64,000 nt of DNA from Lentzea guizhouensis (GCF_001701025.1 NZ_CP016793.1:1302001-1366000); one strand, 5' to 3'. Shown: positions 7,931 to 18,956, numbered from the stretch's first letter. Made by a program: numbers and translations. The notes: generated by a model from the letters alone, not told the origin.

Positions 7931-8797
7931 GTGCGGCTCATGCTCCGGCCGATCCTCGTTGCGTGCGCGCTCGCCCTGACTGCCTGCAGCGCCGCCGTGC
8001 CGGCCGGACCACCCGCCGCGGCGCCGCTCACGCACTCCCCCGCGGCGGCACCTCTGATCGCGGTGCCCGAGATCTGCCCGATGCCCGACAGCGGCTTCGA
8101 CTGCGCACTCCAGAAGCGCATCCAGGAGGCCCAGCTGTACGCCGAGACGAGACCCGGCACCGTCGGCATCGTCCTGCGCGACCGCCACAACGGCGTGGTC
8201 TGGCGCAACAAGCACGCCGCCGACAAGGTGTGGACCGCCTCCACCATCAAGCTCGCGATGATCGTGAACCTGCTCGAACGCCACCGCGCCGGCAAGATCC
8301 GCCTGAGCACCGACGACCGCCGCCTGATGACCGCGATGCTGCACAGCTCCGACGACGACGCGGCCGACACGCTCTGGCAGCGCTACAACGGCGCGACCTT
8401 CACCGCCGCGTTCCCCGAGTACGGCATGACCGGCCTGGTCGCGCAGCGCGGCTACGCGTCCTCGTTCCCGTACTGGGGCTTCGAGAAGTGCACGGCCGAC
8501 GACCTGGACCGGCTGATCAACCACGTCCTCGACGAGGTGGACCCGGCCGACCGGGCGTACATCGTGGAACAGATGCGCAGCGTCGGCCCCGAGCAGCAGT
8601 GGGGCGTGTGGGGCCCGGACTCCGGCGTGAAGAACGGCTGGTCGCAGGAGGACACCGGCTGGGTGATGAACTCCGTCGGCTTCGTCGGCGCCGACCAGCG
8701 CTACACGTTGGTGATCATGAACAACCTCGCCGGTGAGGGCGGGTACGACGAGGGCCGCGCCACCGACACGGAGATCACCCGCATCCTCTTTCGCTAA
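7931..8797 (+). CDS. Lipoprotein with serine beta-lactamase fold
   Basis: A 288-residue exported protein. A signal peptide ends in the lipobox LTAC, followed by an Ala/Pro-rich linker and a class A beta-lactamase-like domain with SxxK (ASTIKLAM), an SDD motif in HSSDDDAAD and KNG in place of KTG. It may be a peptidase or penicillin-interactive hydrolase rather than a true beta-lactamase, as no Glu166-type omega-loop was identified. GTG 7931 has GGAGG at 7920-7924; ATG 7940 is the alternative. It is transcribed alone, divergent from the XRE operon and convergent with an SDR gene. Confidence 0.85.
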   Translation: MRLMLRPILVACALALTACSAAVPAGPPAAAPLTHSPAAAPLIAVPEICPMPDSGFDCALQKRIQEAQLYAETRPGTVGIVLRDRHNGVVWRNKHAADKVWTASTIKLAMIVNLLERHRAGKIRLSTDDRRLMTAMLHSSDDDAADTLWQRYNGATFTAAFPEYGMTGLVAQRGYASSFPYWGFEKCTADDLDRLINHVLDEVDPADRAYIVEQMRSVGPEQQWGVWGPDSGVKNGWSQEDTGWVMNSVGFVGADQRYTLVIMNNLAGEGGYDEGRATDTEITRILFR

Positions 8798-9462
8798 CTC
8801 ACCGGAAGCGGCTCGAAGTGGAACGAGCGGATGAAGCAGTCGCGCGGCTGGTTCACGGCGAACAACACGCAATCGGCCACAGACCGTGCCGTCAGCACGC
8901 CGTCCCGGCCGTCACCGTCCTCGAAGTCCGGCGGGTACAGCGAGATCATCCGGATGCCCTCCGGCCGCAGGCGCTGGGACATGATCTCCGCGTAACGCCC
9001 CTGCCCCGCCTTGGCCGCGTGGAACGCCGCGTGCGCGATGTGCGCCGGATCGCTGCGCGACTCGGCTTCCAGCGACACGACCGTCACCACGTCCGCGCGT
9101 CCGGAACGGCGCAGCAGCGGCAGGAAGTGCTCCGTCATCAGCACCGTCCCGGCCGCGCCGGACAGGATCGTGCGCACGATCGCGTCGTCGTCCGCCTGCG
9201 ACTCCGCGAGGAACCCGGCCCCGTTGTTGACCAACACGTCGACGTGTCCGAGCAGCTCCGCCGTCTGCTCGGCACAACGCCGGACGGACGCCGGGTCCGT
9301 CAGGTCGCACTGCAGCGCGTGGGCGTCCGGCAGCAGGTCACGCGTGCGCTGCGCGGCAGCCAACGTCCGCGCCGTCACCACCACCGTCGCACCCTGCTCG
9401 GCGAACCGCCGCGCCAGCGTGCGCCCGAACCCCCTGCCGCCACCCGTGATCACCACGTTCAT
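8794..9462 (-). CDS. Short-chain dehydrogenase/reductase
   Basis: A 222-residue SDR with the cofactor motif TGGGRGFGRTLA near residue 6, the NNGAGF motif and VVSLEAES. The usual Tyr-x3-Lys is not clear: the matching region reads HAAFHAAKAGQGRYAE, with a Lys but Phe in place of Tyr, so catalysis may be altered. The substrate is unknown. ATG 9462 matches the family N-terminus; GTG 9477 is possible. The stop overlaps the convergent lipoprotein gene by four bases. Confidence 0.8.
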   Translation of the reverse strand: MNVVITGGGRGFGRTLARRFAEQGATVVVTARTLAAAQRTRDLLPDAHALQCDLTDPASVRRCAEQTAELLGHVDVLVNNGAGFLAESQADDDAIVRTILSGAAGTVLMTEHFLPLLRRSGRADVVTVVSLEAESRSDPAHIAHAAFHAAKAGQGRYAEIMSQRLRPEGIRMISLYPPDFEDGDGRDGVLTARSVADCVLFAVNQPRDCFIRSFHFEPLPVS

Positions 9463-9509
9463 GCCCGGATGCTGCACCCTCCAGCGCGCTGGAGGTCAAG
9501 CCGCGGCGC

Positions 9510-9872
9510 TCACGCCTCCTGGATCGACTCCCACAGGCACAGCACCGAACCCTCGCTGTCCTTCACGTACTGCGAGAACCCGTAGGCGCCGACCTGCTCC
9601 TTGGCGTTCAGCAGGACACCGCCGGACGCCACCACCCGCGGCGCGACGTCGTCGATCGACGGCACCTCGACGATGAGCACCGGTCCCTGCACGAACTCGG
9701 TGCGCGGCGAGATCCCGCCATCGCTGTCGGCCACGTCGACGGGCTCGCCGTCGGTGTCGACGAGCGCGTACGGGAACGGCAGCCGCAACGACTCCCACCC
9801 GAAGACGTCCCGGTAGAACGCGGTCGCCCGATCGAGGTCGTCGGCGGGCAGCTCGAACTTGACCCTGGTCAT
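9510..9872 (-). CDS. VOC (glyoxalase/dioxygenase fold) protein
   Basis: A 120-residue vicinal-oxygen-chelate protein with two beta-alpha-beta-beta-beta modules: VKFELPADDLDRATAFYRDVFGW at the N-terminus and YVKDSEGSVLCLWE at the C-terminus, where the Glu is a usual metal ligand. Relatives are annotated as glyoxalase/bleomycin-resistance-like enzymes; the function is not specified by sequence. ATG 9872 is preceded by AGAGGAC. It is probably co-transcribed with the upstream YjbR-like gene 12 bases away. Confidence 0.85.
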   Translation of the reverse strand: MTRVKFELPADDLDRATAFYRDVFGWESLRLPFPYALVDTDGEPVDVADSDGGISPRTEFVQGPVLIVEVPSIDDVAPRVVASGGVLLNAKEQVGAYGFSQYVKDSEGSVLCLWESIQEA

Positions 9873-9883
9873 CGTGTGTCCTC

Positions 9884-10228
9884 TCAGCGCGCCAGGTCCG
9901 GGACAACGGCGACCAGCTCCTCCGGCGCGGACAGCCGCCACGCCTCGAAGACCAGCTCGGCGAGCTCGTCGGCCTCGATCCCCTCCAGGTACACGACGAC
10001 CCAGCCGAACCCGCCCGAGGTGAACTGCTCCTCGAACACCTCCGGGCGTTCGGCGACCAGCGCCTGCTGCTCGGACAGCGTCTGCTTCAGACCCACGGTC
10101 TGCGTGCTCGGCCAGTAGTAGCCGAACACCTTGCCGCGCACGCGGAAGGTGTCGTACTGCTGCCCGGAGGAGCGCTGCACCTCGGTGAGCGCGCCCGCGA
10201 TGTCCAGGAACTCGTTCGGTGTAGCCAC
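9884..10228 (-). CDS. MmcQ/YjbR-family protein
   Basis: A 114-residue protein of the MmcQ/YjbR DNA-binding-like family, recognised from the pattern TFRVRGKVFGYYW, VGLKQTLSEQQAL and GGFGWVVVYLEGI. The fold resembles cyd-type helix-turn arrangements but the role is unknown. GTG 10228 follows a GGGGG ribosome site. It precedes the VOC gene by 12 bases, suggesting a two-gene unit. Confidence 0.82.
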   Translation of the reverse strand: MATPNEFLDIAGALTEVQRSSGQQYDTFRVRGKVFGYYWPSTQTVGLKQTLSEQQALVAERPEVFEEQFTSGGFGWVVVYLEGIEADELAELVFEAWRLSAPEELVAVVPDLAR

Positions 10229-10268
10229 TGCCGACCCCCAAAGCCGAAGGACAGCAGTATAAATCCGA

Positions 10269-11471
10269 CTATTCCGACCGGTCAGACACGTGCGGCGAGC
10301 GGTCGCGCGGCACGGTCGCCCGCGACACCACCTCGAAGATCTCGTCGGCGATCACGTCGACCGGCGTGACGGCGGTGTCCCTGGCGACGCGGTCGGCGAG
10401 ACTCGGGCTGTGGCGCAGCAGATCCCCGATCGTCAGGCCGTGCAGCACGGGCAGGACGACCTGGCCTCCTCCCGCCGCGTTGCCGCGGGTGATGAGGCCG
10501 TCCAGCTCGTACGTGGTCCAGCCCTTGGTCAGGAACGACGGCGACAGCACCACCACACCGAAGCGGCTGTGGGCGATGCCCTCGTCGATCTTGCGCCTCA
10601 GCGAGTCGCCGATCCTCAGCTCGAACTCGTCGTACCAGACACGCAGGCCCTTGGCGCGCAACGCATGTGCGAGCGGCCGGACCACGGCGTCCTTGTCCTC
10701 GGACGCGTGCGAGATGAAGACGTCGCGCTCCTTGTCGAGCAACCTGCCACCGTCGTGGTTCACAGCGGCGACGGGCCCGACCAGGTCGGTGAGCGGACGA
10801 CCACCACCACCCACGATCCCGGCGGGCAGGACCGCGGTGTTCGGGCGCGACCTGACCACCGTGCCGTCGCTGAGCCGGGCACGCGCCACGTGACCGGGAC
10901 TCGGCACGGCCGGCACGCCGTGCGCGGCCTGCCAGGTCTCGAACAGCTCCCCGGGGTGCAGCACCGCGGGCAGCGGGCGGTGCGGGTTGTCGACCACGAC
11001 CTGGGGCGTGGTGTCGAACCAGACAGCGTCCAGCCTGACCGGCGCCGTGCCCTCGTTGGTGACCTTCAGGAAGTACTGGGGCACCGCGGAACCCCCGAAG
11101 AACGCGACGTGCACCAGCAGGCTGACCGCCGACAGGTCCTGCCCGGACGTGGTGCGGGCGACCAGGTCCTCGTGGTCGGACTTCACGCCCAGCAACACGT
11201 GCGGCGGGTAGCTCTCGCGCGCTCACCGGTGACGATCTCGCTGTCGGCCGCGCACAGCAGGACGAGGTTCTCGTAGCTGTCCGGGTGGCGTGGCGACGGC
11301 GCCAGGTCCTCGGTGCGGATGCGCAACCTCGCGACCTGCGTCGCCGACAGGGCGCTTGCAGATGGCGCACCGGCCACCCGCACGCTCCCACAGCAGCGCT
11401 CTGTTGGGGTCCAACGTGACCGTTCCTCTGCGCGGGACGGAAAACCAGCCGGGCAGAAGGGTACCGGGCAC
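10269..11471 (-). pseudogene. HNH nuclease-TIR domain protein with two compensating 2-bp frameshifts
   Basis: The N-terminal part (from GTG 11471 or TTG near 11417) encodes ALLWERAGGRCAICKRPV, the start of an HNH zinc-knuckle nuclease domain. After EVAH at about 11320 the HNH continuation (IRTEDL, then HPDSYENLVLLCAADSEIV) lies in another frame. At 11214-11222 the frame returns to the original one (ESYPPHVLLGVKSD) and runs to the stop at 10269. The C-terminal half is a TIR domain (RDVFISHASEDKDAVV, WYDEFELRIGDSL with a putative catalytic Glu). TIR proteins cleave NAD or signal in antiphage defence. A 2-bp loss and a 2-bp GC gain would explain the pattern; either real inactivation or sequence error. 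The TIR part alone could start at GTG 11198. Confidence 0.72.
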
Positions 11472-11640
11472 CCCGTCAGTTCATGTGCCTCCTCGGGTGG
11501 TTGGGCGGCCCGACAGGGCCGGGAACTGGCTTGCTCGGTGGGGTCCGCGGGGGCTGCGAGGGTGGTCGGGGTCGCCGCCGGGGCGGCCGAGGTCGCGCGT
11601 CGGCGGCTGACGGCACGCCTCGGCTCGGCTCGCCCATCAC

Positions 11641-12195
11641 GCAGGCGGCTCGGCCTCCTCCACGGGATTCCGATCACGCAGGCTGCTCGGCCTCCTCCAT
11701 GGACTTCTGGTCGCGCAAGCAGCTCCGCCTCCCCACGGCTTCCGGTCGCGCAGGCGGCTCGCCTGCTCTGCGGGCATCCTCGGATGAGTTGGGCGGCTCG
11801 GAAGGGCCAGAGGTGGCTCGCTCGGCTGGTGTTCGCAAGGGCTGCTCAGCAGCGGCCGAGGTCGCATGCCAGCTCCCGGCGCCACGCCTCGTCCTGCCGG
11901 TCGCGCAGGCGGCCGGCCTCCTCCGCAGGCTCCGATCTCGCAGGCAGCCGTTCTCCTCCACGGGCCTCCGGTCACGCAGACAACTCGCCTGCTCTGCGGG
12001 CTTCCCGCCACGCAGGCGACTCGGCCCCCTCCACGGGCATCCGGTTGCGCAGGCGGCTCGCCTGCTCTGCGGGCTTGCCGGTCACCCAGGCGGCTCGGCC
12101 CCCTCCACGGCTTCCGGTCGCGCAGGCGGCTCGCCTGCTCTGCGAACTTGCCGGTCACTCAAACGGCTCGGCCCCTCCACGGGCTCCGCGAGCCG
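11641..12195. repeat. Degenerate tandem array of ~36/37-bp units in two alternating types
   Basis: Units begin with GCAGGCGGCTCG and run 35-37 bp. Clear copies start at 11641, 11678, 11715, 11750, then after ~120 bp of diverged sequence at 11905, 11940, 11976, 12012, 12049, 12086, 12122 and 12159. From 11976 two types alternate: one with CGCCTGCTCTGCGGGC and one with CGGCCCCCTCCACGG, giving a ~73-bp higher-order unit. The unit length is not a fixed multiple of three and no start site is seen, so it is probably non-coding. The stretch 11472-11640 before it holds no gene I can support. Confidence 0.75.
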
Positions 12196-12768
12196 TCAGG
12201 TGGCCTGCGGAAGACCGGACGTGGTCGCTGAGTTGCCGTCGTCGAGCCTCCTCACGTGGTCAGCGATCAGCGCCGCGTGCGACAGGGGCGTGCTGAGGTC
12301 GTCGACGTCGCCGTTCGTCGTGTAGTCGAGCAGTACGACCGACGTCGACCCGGCTAACGCGCGCAGCTCCGCCACGAGGTCCGGTAGCCGGTGGTCGAGG
12401 ACCCAGCGGTAGGTCGGCAGGTAGATCTCCTGGCGGGCGGTGCGGTAGTCGAGCAGGGTGGAGCCGTGCAGGCCGGCGCGGTGGCCGTGGACCTGGCCGA
12501 AGCGGCGGACGGTGCGCTTGAGGCCCTTCATCGACCGCACGCCCAGCTTCGCGGGGTCCACATCGGACTTCTCGAAGACCTTCAGCGCCTGCCACACGCC
12601 CTCGACGGACTCGCTCACCACGCCCGGCGACAGCGGGACCGGGATGCCGCCGTGCGGGTAGAACGGGCTGAAGCGCACCCACGGCTCGGGGCCGCGGGAG
12701 GTCACGTCGAGGACGACCGCGTCGGGACGGTTGAGCTTGCGGCGCTTGCTCGCCACCTCGATCTGCAC
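12196..12768 (-). CDS. Hypothetical conserved protein (190 aa)
   Basis: A 190-residue soluble protein beginning VQIEVASKRRKLNRPDAVV. It has RFSPFYPHGGIPVPLSPG, a SVEGVWQALKVFEKSD segment, RRFGQVHGHRAGLHG and a C-terminal VVLLDYTTNGDVDD. No signal peptide or membrane segment is present. The pattern suggests a conserved actinobacterial/phage family of unknown role (possibly a DUF6939-type protein, from memory only). GTG 12768 is supported by GAGGAG about seven bases upstream. Its stop lies at the edge of the tandem repeat array. Confidence 0.75.
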   Translation of the reverse strand: MQIEVASKRRKLNRPDAVVLDVTSRGPEPWVRFSPFYPHGGIPVPLSPGVVSESVEGVWQALKVFEKSDVDPAKLGVRSMKGLKRTVRRFGQVHGHRAGLHGSTLLDYRTARQEIYLPTYRWVLDHRLPDLVAELRALAGSTSVVLLDYTTNGDVDDLSTPLSHAALIADHVRRLDDGNSATTSGLPQAT

Positions 12769-12839
12769 TGGACACTCCTCTGCTCGGGTAGGTCGAGCAT
12801 GGCAGGAGGGTCTGACAATTTTCGGAGGGTCCGCCGGCG

Positions 12840-13730
12840 TCAGCGGACCGCCGGCTCCGCCACGGAGTTCGTTGACACCACACGGCTTCGTTGGGTCAGC
12901 ACCACACACACGAGCACCACTGCGGCGGTCACGAGTGCGGGCCAGCCGACCGGTTCGCCGAGCACCAAGGCGGCCCACCCGAGGGACAGAACGGGTTGCG
13001 CGAGCTGCAGTTGGCCGATCTTGGCGACTCCGCCCGCGGCCATGGCGGCGTACCAGGCGACGAAGCCGAGGAACATCGAAATCGTGGTCACGTAGGCGAA
13101 GTGGAACCAGACGCCGGTGGTGGCGCGGGAGAAGTCCGCTGTGTACAGCGAAACCGGGATGGTGACCGGCAGGGCGACGACGAGGGCCCAGCAGATCGTG
13201 CGGGCGCCGCCGAGCTCGCGGGACAGGGCGCCGCCCTCGGCGTAACCGAGGCCGCACACCACGACCGCGATGAGCAGGTAGAGGTCGGCCACGCTGAACG
13301 AGCCGGAGAGGCCGCCGCCTGCCGCCAGGAACGCCAGCACGGCGAGCAGGCCGGCACCGCTGGAGAGCCAGAACGCGAGGGGTGGGCGTTCGTGGGCGCG
13401 CAGGACGGCCCAGATCGCGGTCGACATGGGCAGCACGGCGATGACGACGGCGCCGTGTGCGGAGGTCTGGGTGGTGAGGGCCAAGGACGTGAAGAGCGGG
13501 AAGCCGATGACGATGCCCGCGGCCACGACGACGAGACGGCGCACCTGCGTTACCGAGGGCAGTGACGCTCGGGATAACACGAGGTAGGCGATCGCCAGCA
13601 CAGCGGCGCCGACCGCACGGCCGAAAGCGACGAACCACGGGTCGAGACCCATTACAGCCAAGCGGGTCGCGGGCAGCGAGTAGCTGAACCCCAGCACCGC
13701 GAGCGCGCCGAGTGTTACCCCCGGAGGCAC
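12840..13730 (-). CDS. EamA-family (DMT) transporter
   Basis: About 296 residues with ten hydrophobic segments in two EamA repeats; the second repeat includes HFAYVTTISMFLGFVAWY and ends QPVLSLGWAALVLGEPVGW. Such proteins export amino acids or small metabolites. It is divergent from a MocR-type regulator, a common pairing where the regulator senses the exported amine. GTG 13730 avoids overlap with the regulator; ATG 13754 would add eight residues but would collide with the divergent start region. Confidence 0.85.
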   Translation of the reverse strand: MPPGVTLGALAVLGFSYSLPATRLAVMGLDPWFVAFGRAVGAAVLAIAYLVLSRASLPSVTQVRRLVVVAAGIVIGFPLFTSLALTTQTSAHGAVVIAVLPMSTAIWAVLRAHERPPLAFWLSSGAGLLAVLAFLAAGGGLSGSFSVADLYLLIAVVVCGLGYAEGGALSRELGGARTICWALVVALPVTIPVSLYTADFSRATTGVWFHFAYVTTISMFLGFVAWYAAMAAGGVAKIGQLQLAQPVLSLGWAALVLGEPVGWPALVTAAVVLVCVVLTQRSRVVSTNSVAEPAVR

Positions 13731-13786
13731 GATAACGTTACTCTTGGCTCTCATGAATGAGGATAACGCAGCCATGCGCGTTATCG
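13731..13786. promoter_or_regulatory. ATAACG repeats between EamA and MocR genes
   Basis: Three copies of a GATAACG-type word occur here: the palindrome ATAACGTTA at 13732-13740, GGATAACGC at 13761-13769 and the inverted GCGTTATC at 13778-13785. They flank the start of the MocR gene and the divergent EamA start, as expected for an autoregulator binding site. Assignment to the MocR protein is inferred. Confidence 0.5.
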
Positions 13787-15138
13787 AGGAGCTGAGAGCC
13801 ACGGCACGCTCCGGACGCGCGGGCGATCGGATGCCGTCGGTGCGCGACCTGATGGCCCGGCACAAGGCCTCGCCGGCGACCGTGCAGCAGGCGATCCAGC
13901 GCGTCGCCGCGGAGGGGCTCGTCGAGGTCAGGCCCGGTCGCGGGAGCTTCGTCGCCGCGAGGAACGCACGGGCGACCGGACAGGACCTGTCCTGGCAGTC
14001 GGTGGCGCTGGGCGAGGGGCGGCCGGGCGAGGACCTGGTCGCGAACCTGGTCGCGGTGCCGAGACCCGAGGTCATCCAGCTCTCCAGCGGGTACCTCGAC
14101 CCGGATCTGCAGCCGGCGGAGGCGCTCGGCGCCGCGCTCACCCGTGCCGCGCGCAGGCCCGCCTCCTGGGGGCGCGTGCCGGTCGAGGGCAAGGAGGAGC
14201 TGCGGGCCTGGTTCGCCAAAGAGGCCGGTGGCGACCTCAGGGCCGGTGACATGACGGTGTGCGCGGGCGCGCAGGAGGCGCTGGCCACGGTGTTCCGCGG
14301 CCTCGGCCAGCGCGGCGACACGGTGCTCGTCGAGTCGCCCACCTACCTCGGGGCGATCGCGGCGGCGCGGGACGCGGGGCTCAAGGTCGTGCCGGTGCCC
14401 GCGGACGAGGACGGCGTGCGACCGGACCTGCTCCAGGCCGCTTTCACCCACACGGGCGCGAAGCTCTTCTACTGCCAGCCGTTGCACGCGAACCCGCACG
14501 GCGGCGTGCTGTCCGACGAGCGGCGGCCCGAGGTCATGCGGATCGTCGCGACGGCCGGGGCGTTCCTGGTCGAGGACGACTGGGCGCGCGGCTTCACCAT
14601 CGACGGCACCGCGCCGCCCACGCTCGCCTCGCAGGACACCGACGGGCACGTCGTCCACGTCCGCTCGCTCACCAAGATCGCCGCACCGGGCCTGCGGGTC
14701 GCCGCGATCGGCGCGCGCGGGCCTGCCGGGCGGCGGTTGCGGACCACCAGGTCGCGGCAGGACCTGTACGTCGCCGGGCCGTTGCAGGAGGCGGCGATCG
14801 ACTTCGTGACGTCGCCGGCCTGGCGCCGGCACCTGCGCACGCTGCACCAGGCCCTGCGGCACCGGCGTGACGCCCTGCGGACCGCGCTGGCCACTCACCT
14901 GCCGGAGTTCACGGTGGCACCGACCTCCGGCGGGCTACACCTCTGGGTGAAGTTGCCGGACGGGCTCGACGACGTCGAGCTGACCACCGCCGCCGCGGCC
15001 CGCGACGTGGTGGTGTTCCCCGGACGGCCTTGGTTCGCGGCTGAACCGCCGGGCAACTTCCTCCGTTTGACCTATGGGGGCGCGCCGGAGCACGCGCTGG
15101 TCGAGGGCGTTCGCCGGTTGTCTGACATCACTCGTTAA
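13774..15138 (+). CDS. MocR/GabR-type regulator (GntR DNA-binding domain plus aminotransferase domain)
   Basis: A 454-residue fusion. The N-terminal winged helix (MPSVRDLMARHKASPATVQQAIQRV) belongs to GntR; the rest is a fold-type I PLP domain with the cofactor Lys in SLTKIAAPGLR near residue 305 and CQPLHANPHGG. MocR proteins respond to amino acids or PLP and often control a nearby transporter, here the divergent EamA gene. ATG 13774 is preferred for its GAGGA ribosome site ten bases upstream; ATG 13753 is in frame but lacks one. Confidence 0.88.
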   Translation: MRVIEELRATARSGRAGDRMPSVRDLMARHKASPATVQQAIQRVAAEGLVEVRPGRGSFVAARNARATGQDLSWQSVALGEGRPGEDLVANLVAVPRPEVIQLSSGYLDPDLQPAEALGAALTRAARRPASWGRVPVEGKEELRAWFAKEAGGDLRAGDMTVCAGAQEALATVFRGLGQRGDTVLVESPTYLGAIAAARDAGLKVVPVPADEDGVRPDLLQAAFTHTGAKLFYCQPLHANPHGGVLSDERRPEVMRIVATAGAFLVEDDWARGFTIDGTAPPTLASQDTDGHVVHVRSLTKIAAPGLRVAAIGARGPAGRRLRTTRSRQDLYVAGPLQEAAIDFVTSPAWRRHLRTLHQALRHRRDALRTALATHLPEFTVAPTSGGLHLWVKLPDGLDDVELTTAAAARDVVVFPGRPWFAAEPPGNFLRLTYGGAPEHALVEGVRRLSDITR

Positions 15139-15139
15139 C

Positions 15140-15157
15140 TTGACTCATTCCAGAAAA
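15140..15157 (+). promoter_or_regulatory. furA promoter/operator
   Basis: TTGACTCATTCCAGAAAA lies about 20-35 bases before the furA start. An AT-rich element of this kind upstream of actinobacterial furA-katG is the known site of FurA autoregulation. TTGACT would serve as the -35 box. Sequence resemblance and position are the only evidence. Confidence 0.5.
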
Positions 15158-15175
15158 GCGGGCAAGGTTGCGGCC

Positions 15176-15610
15176 GTGCCCACGGCTTCCGATTTCGAGC
15201 GAATGTTGCGTGGAGCGTCACTGCGCGTGACGGCTCCGCGGATGGCTGTGCTGTCCGCGGTGCACAACCACCCGCACGCCGACACGGACTCGATCATCGG
15301 TGTCGTGCGTCAGAACCTCGGCGCGGTCTCCCATCAGGCCGTGTACGACGTACTCCGCGCACTCACCGGAGCAGGCCTGCTGCGCCGCATAGAACCGCAG
15401 GGGTCGGTAGCGCGCTATGAGGCTCGTGTCGGGGACAACCACCACCACGTCGTATGCCGTTCCTGCGGTTCCATCGCCGACGTCGACTGCGCCGTCGGCC
15501 ACGCACCGTGCCTGGACGCGTCCGACGACCACGGTTTCGTCATCGACGAGGCCGAGGTCATCTACTGGGGCACCTGCCCCGAGTGCACGACCGCCGCGAA
15601 AAGTTCTTGA
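15176..15610 (+). CDS. furA: Fur-family peroxide-responsive repressor FurA
   Basis: A 144-residue Fur/PerR-type protein. The winged helix includes LRVTAPRMAVLSAVHNHPHAD and VSHQAVYDVLRALTGAGL; the dimer/metal domain has HHHVVCRSCG and a second CPEC pair for structural zinc. It should repress furA-katG and release on peroxide or iron change. GTG 15176 gives the standard N-terminus. It precedes katG by 18 bases, the conserved actinobacterial arrangement. Confidence 0.92.
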   Translation: MPTASDFERMLRGASLRVTAPRMAVLSAVHNHPHADTDSIIGVVRQNLGAVSHQAVYDVLRALTGAGLLRRIEPQGSVARYEARVGDNHHHVVCRSCGSIADVDCAVGHAPCLDASDDHGFVIDEAEVIYWGTCPECTTAAKSS

Positions 15611-17878
<2,268 letters not shown>

Positions 17879-17902
17879 GCGGCTCCACCGTTCCCACCAC
17901 AC

Positions 17903-17941
17903 CCGGTGCCCCACGCCAACTCCCCCGGCCTGGGGCACCGG
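17903..17941. terminator. Convergent stem-loop after katG
   Basis: CCGGTGCCCCA (17903-17913) pairs with TGGGGCACCGG (17931-17941), an 11-bp perfect stem with a 17-base loop, between the stops of katG and the convergent DUF gene. No T-run is seen; it could serve both directions. Confidence 0.65.
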
Positions 17942-17954
17942 CGTGTTCGGGGGG

Positions 17955-18956
17955 TCAGCGGGCGCGGCCGGCTCGCACGGCGTTGCAGCGGGCGGCAGCG
18001 AGAGCGTCGACGGGGTTGTCGCAGCGGGCGGCGATGACGGCGGCACGTGCGTGGGCCCGTTTTTCGGCCAGGCGTTCCTCGGCAGGTTCGGTTCGGTGTC
18101 TGGTGACGGAGGCTTGGAGCTGGGCGATCCGGTCCAGCGCGGGATCGGGCGGGGCGCACCGGTCCCAGCGCAGTTGCAGGGTTCGGGTGTAGTCGCGGCG
18201 GACGTCGTCGAGGGTGGCCTCGGCGGGGATGTCGACGGCTGCGCAAGCGGCACGGGCGGTTTCCGCGGCGGCGGCACGGACGTCGTCGCTGGACGCGGTG
18301 GCGGCCCAGTCCAGCAGTTCGGGTTCGTTGCTCCTCAGCCAGACGGTCGGATCTTTCGGCAGGAACCGCCGCAGGTCGACGATCGCCGACGCCTGGTGCG
18401 GCGTCGTCGCCCACTCCTCGGTCAGTCGTGTGCCGGACACGCGCTCCACGAACGCCAACGACTCCGCGCACTTGCGGTAGGGGTCGTCGAACGCCAGCCC
18501 GTCCAGGTACGGCAGCAGCGCGTCCGGTCTCTCCGTGCCGATGACGAAGTCGAACGCGCCCAGCAGTTCCCCGCCGCAGGCCAAGCTGAGAGTGCTGTGG
18601 AAGTTGACGTTCCAGAAGGCGGAGGCCACCACTGTGTCCCGCGAAAGCTGTTGCAGCACATCGGCTTTCGCGCCGTGCCACCCGTTGTTCTCGGCCAGCA
18701 GCACCCAACCGGACACCTCCCCCGCGACCACCGTGAGAAGCTCGTCGGGATAGGCGTTGACCGAGCGCACGCCCGTCTCGCCCAGGTCCGCCTCACGCCA
18801 CCGCGGGATGCCGCCGAAGCGGGTGAGGGCCTCGTCCACGCCCAGGCCGCGCACCGCGGTGAGGCAGAAGGAGTCGGAGGGCAGCGCATCGGACGACAGC
18901 AGGCGGTCGTAGTGGTCGACCGCGTCCGGGCGGATCACCGGTTCTGGCAACGACAT
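17955..18956 (-). CDS. DUF6461-like hypothetical protein
   Basis: A 333-residue soluble protein. The N-terminal ~190 residues resemble the DUF6461 family (SFCLTAVRGLGVDEALTRFGG, VSGWVLLAENNGWHGA, VASAFWNVNFHST), often found in actinomycetes and sometimes near immunity or toxin loci. The C-terminal ~120 residues are Ala/Arg-rich and helical. Function is unknown; the family name is from memory. ATG 18956 is the first start. It is convergent with katG. Confidence 0.72.
   Translation of the reverse strand: MSLPEPVIRPDAVDHYDRLLSSDALPSDSFCLTAVRGLGVDEALTRFGGIPRWREADLGETGVRSVNAYPDELLTVVAGEVSGWVLLAENNGWHGAKADVLQQLSRDTVVASAFWNVNFHSTLSLACGGELLGAFDFVIGTERPDALLPYLDGLAFDDPYRKCAESLAFVERVSGTRLTEEWATTPHQASAIVDLRRFLPKDPTVWLRSNEPELLDWAATASSDDVRAAAAETARAACAAVDIPAEATLDDVRRDYTRTLQLRWDRCAPPDPALDRIAQLQASVTRHRTEPAEERLAEKRAHARAAVIAARCDNPVDALAAARCNAVRAGRAR

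Noticed and set aside
7931..8797. True antibiotic-resistance beta-lactamase
   Set aside because: KTG is replaced by KNG and the omega-loop Glu was not identified, so only the fold is claimed.
11637..12158. Repeat-containing protein on the minus strand (173 residues)
   Set aside because: The open frame comes from the repeat's base composition; units of 35-37 bp do not keep codon phase and no start or ribosome site is seen.
11641..12195. CRISPR array
   Set aside because: Units are contiguous and all related to each other, with no invariant repeat alternating with unique spacers, and no cas gene is nearby.
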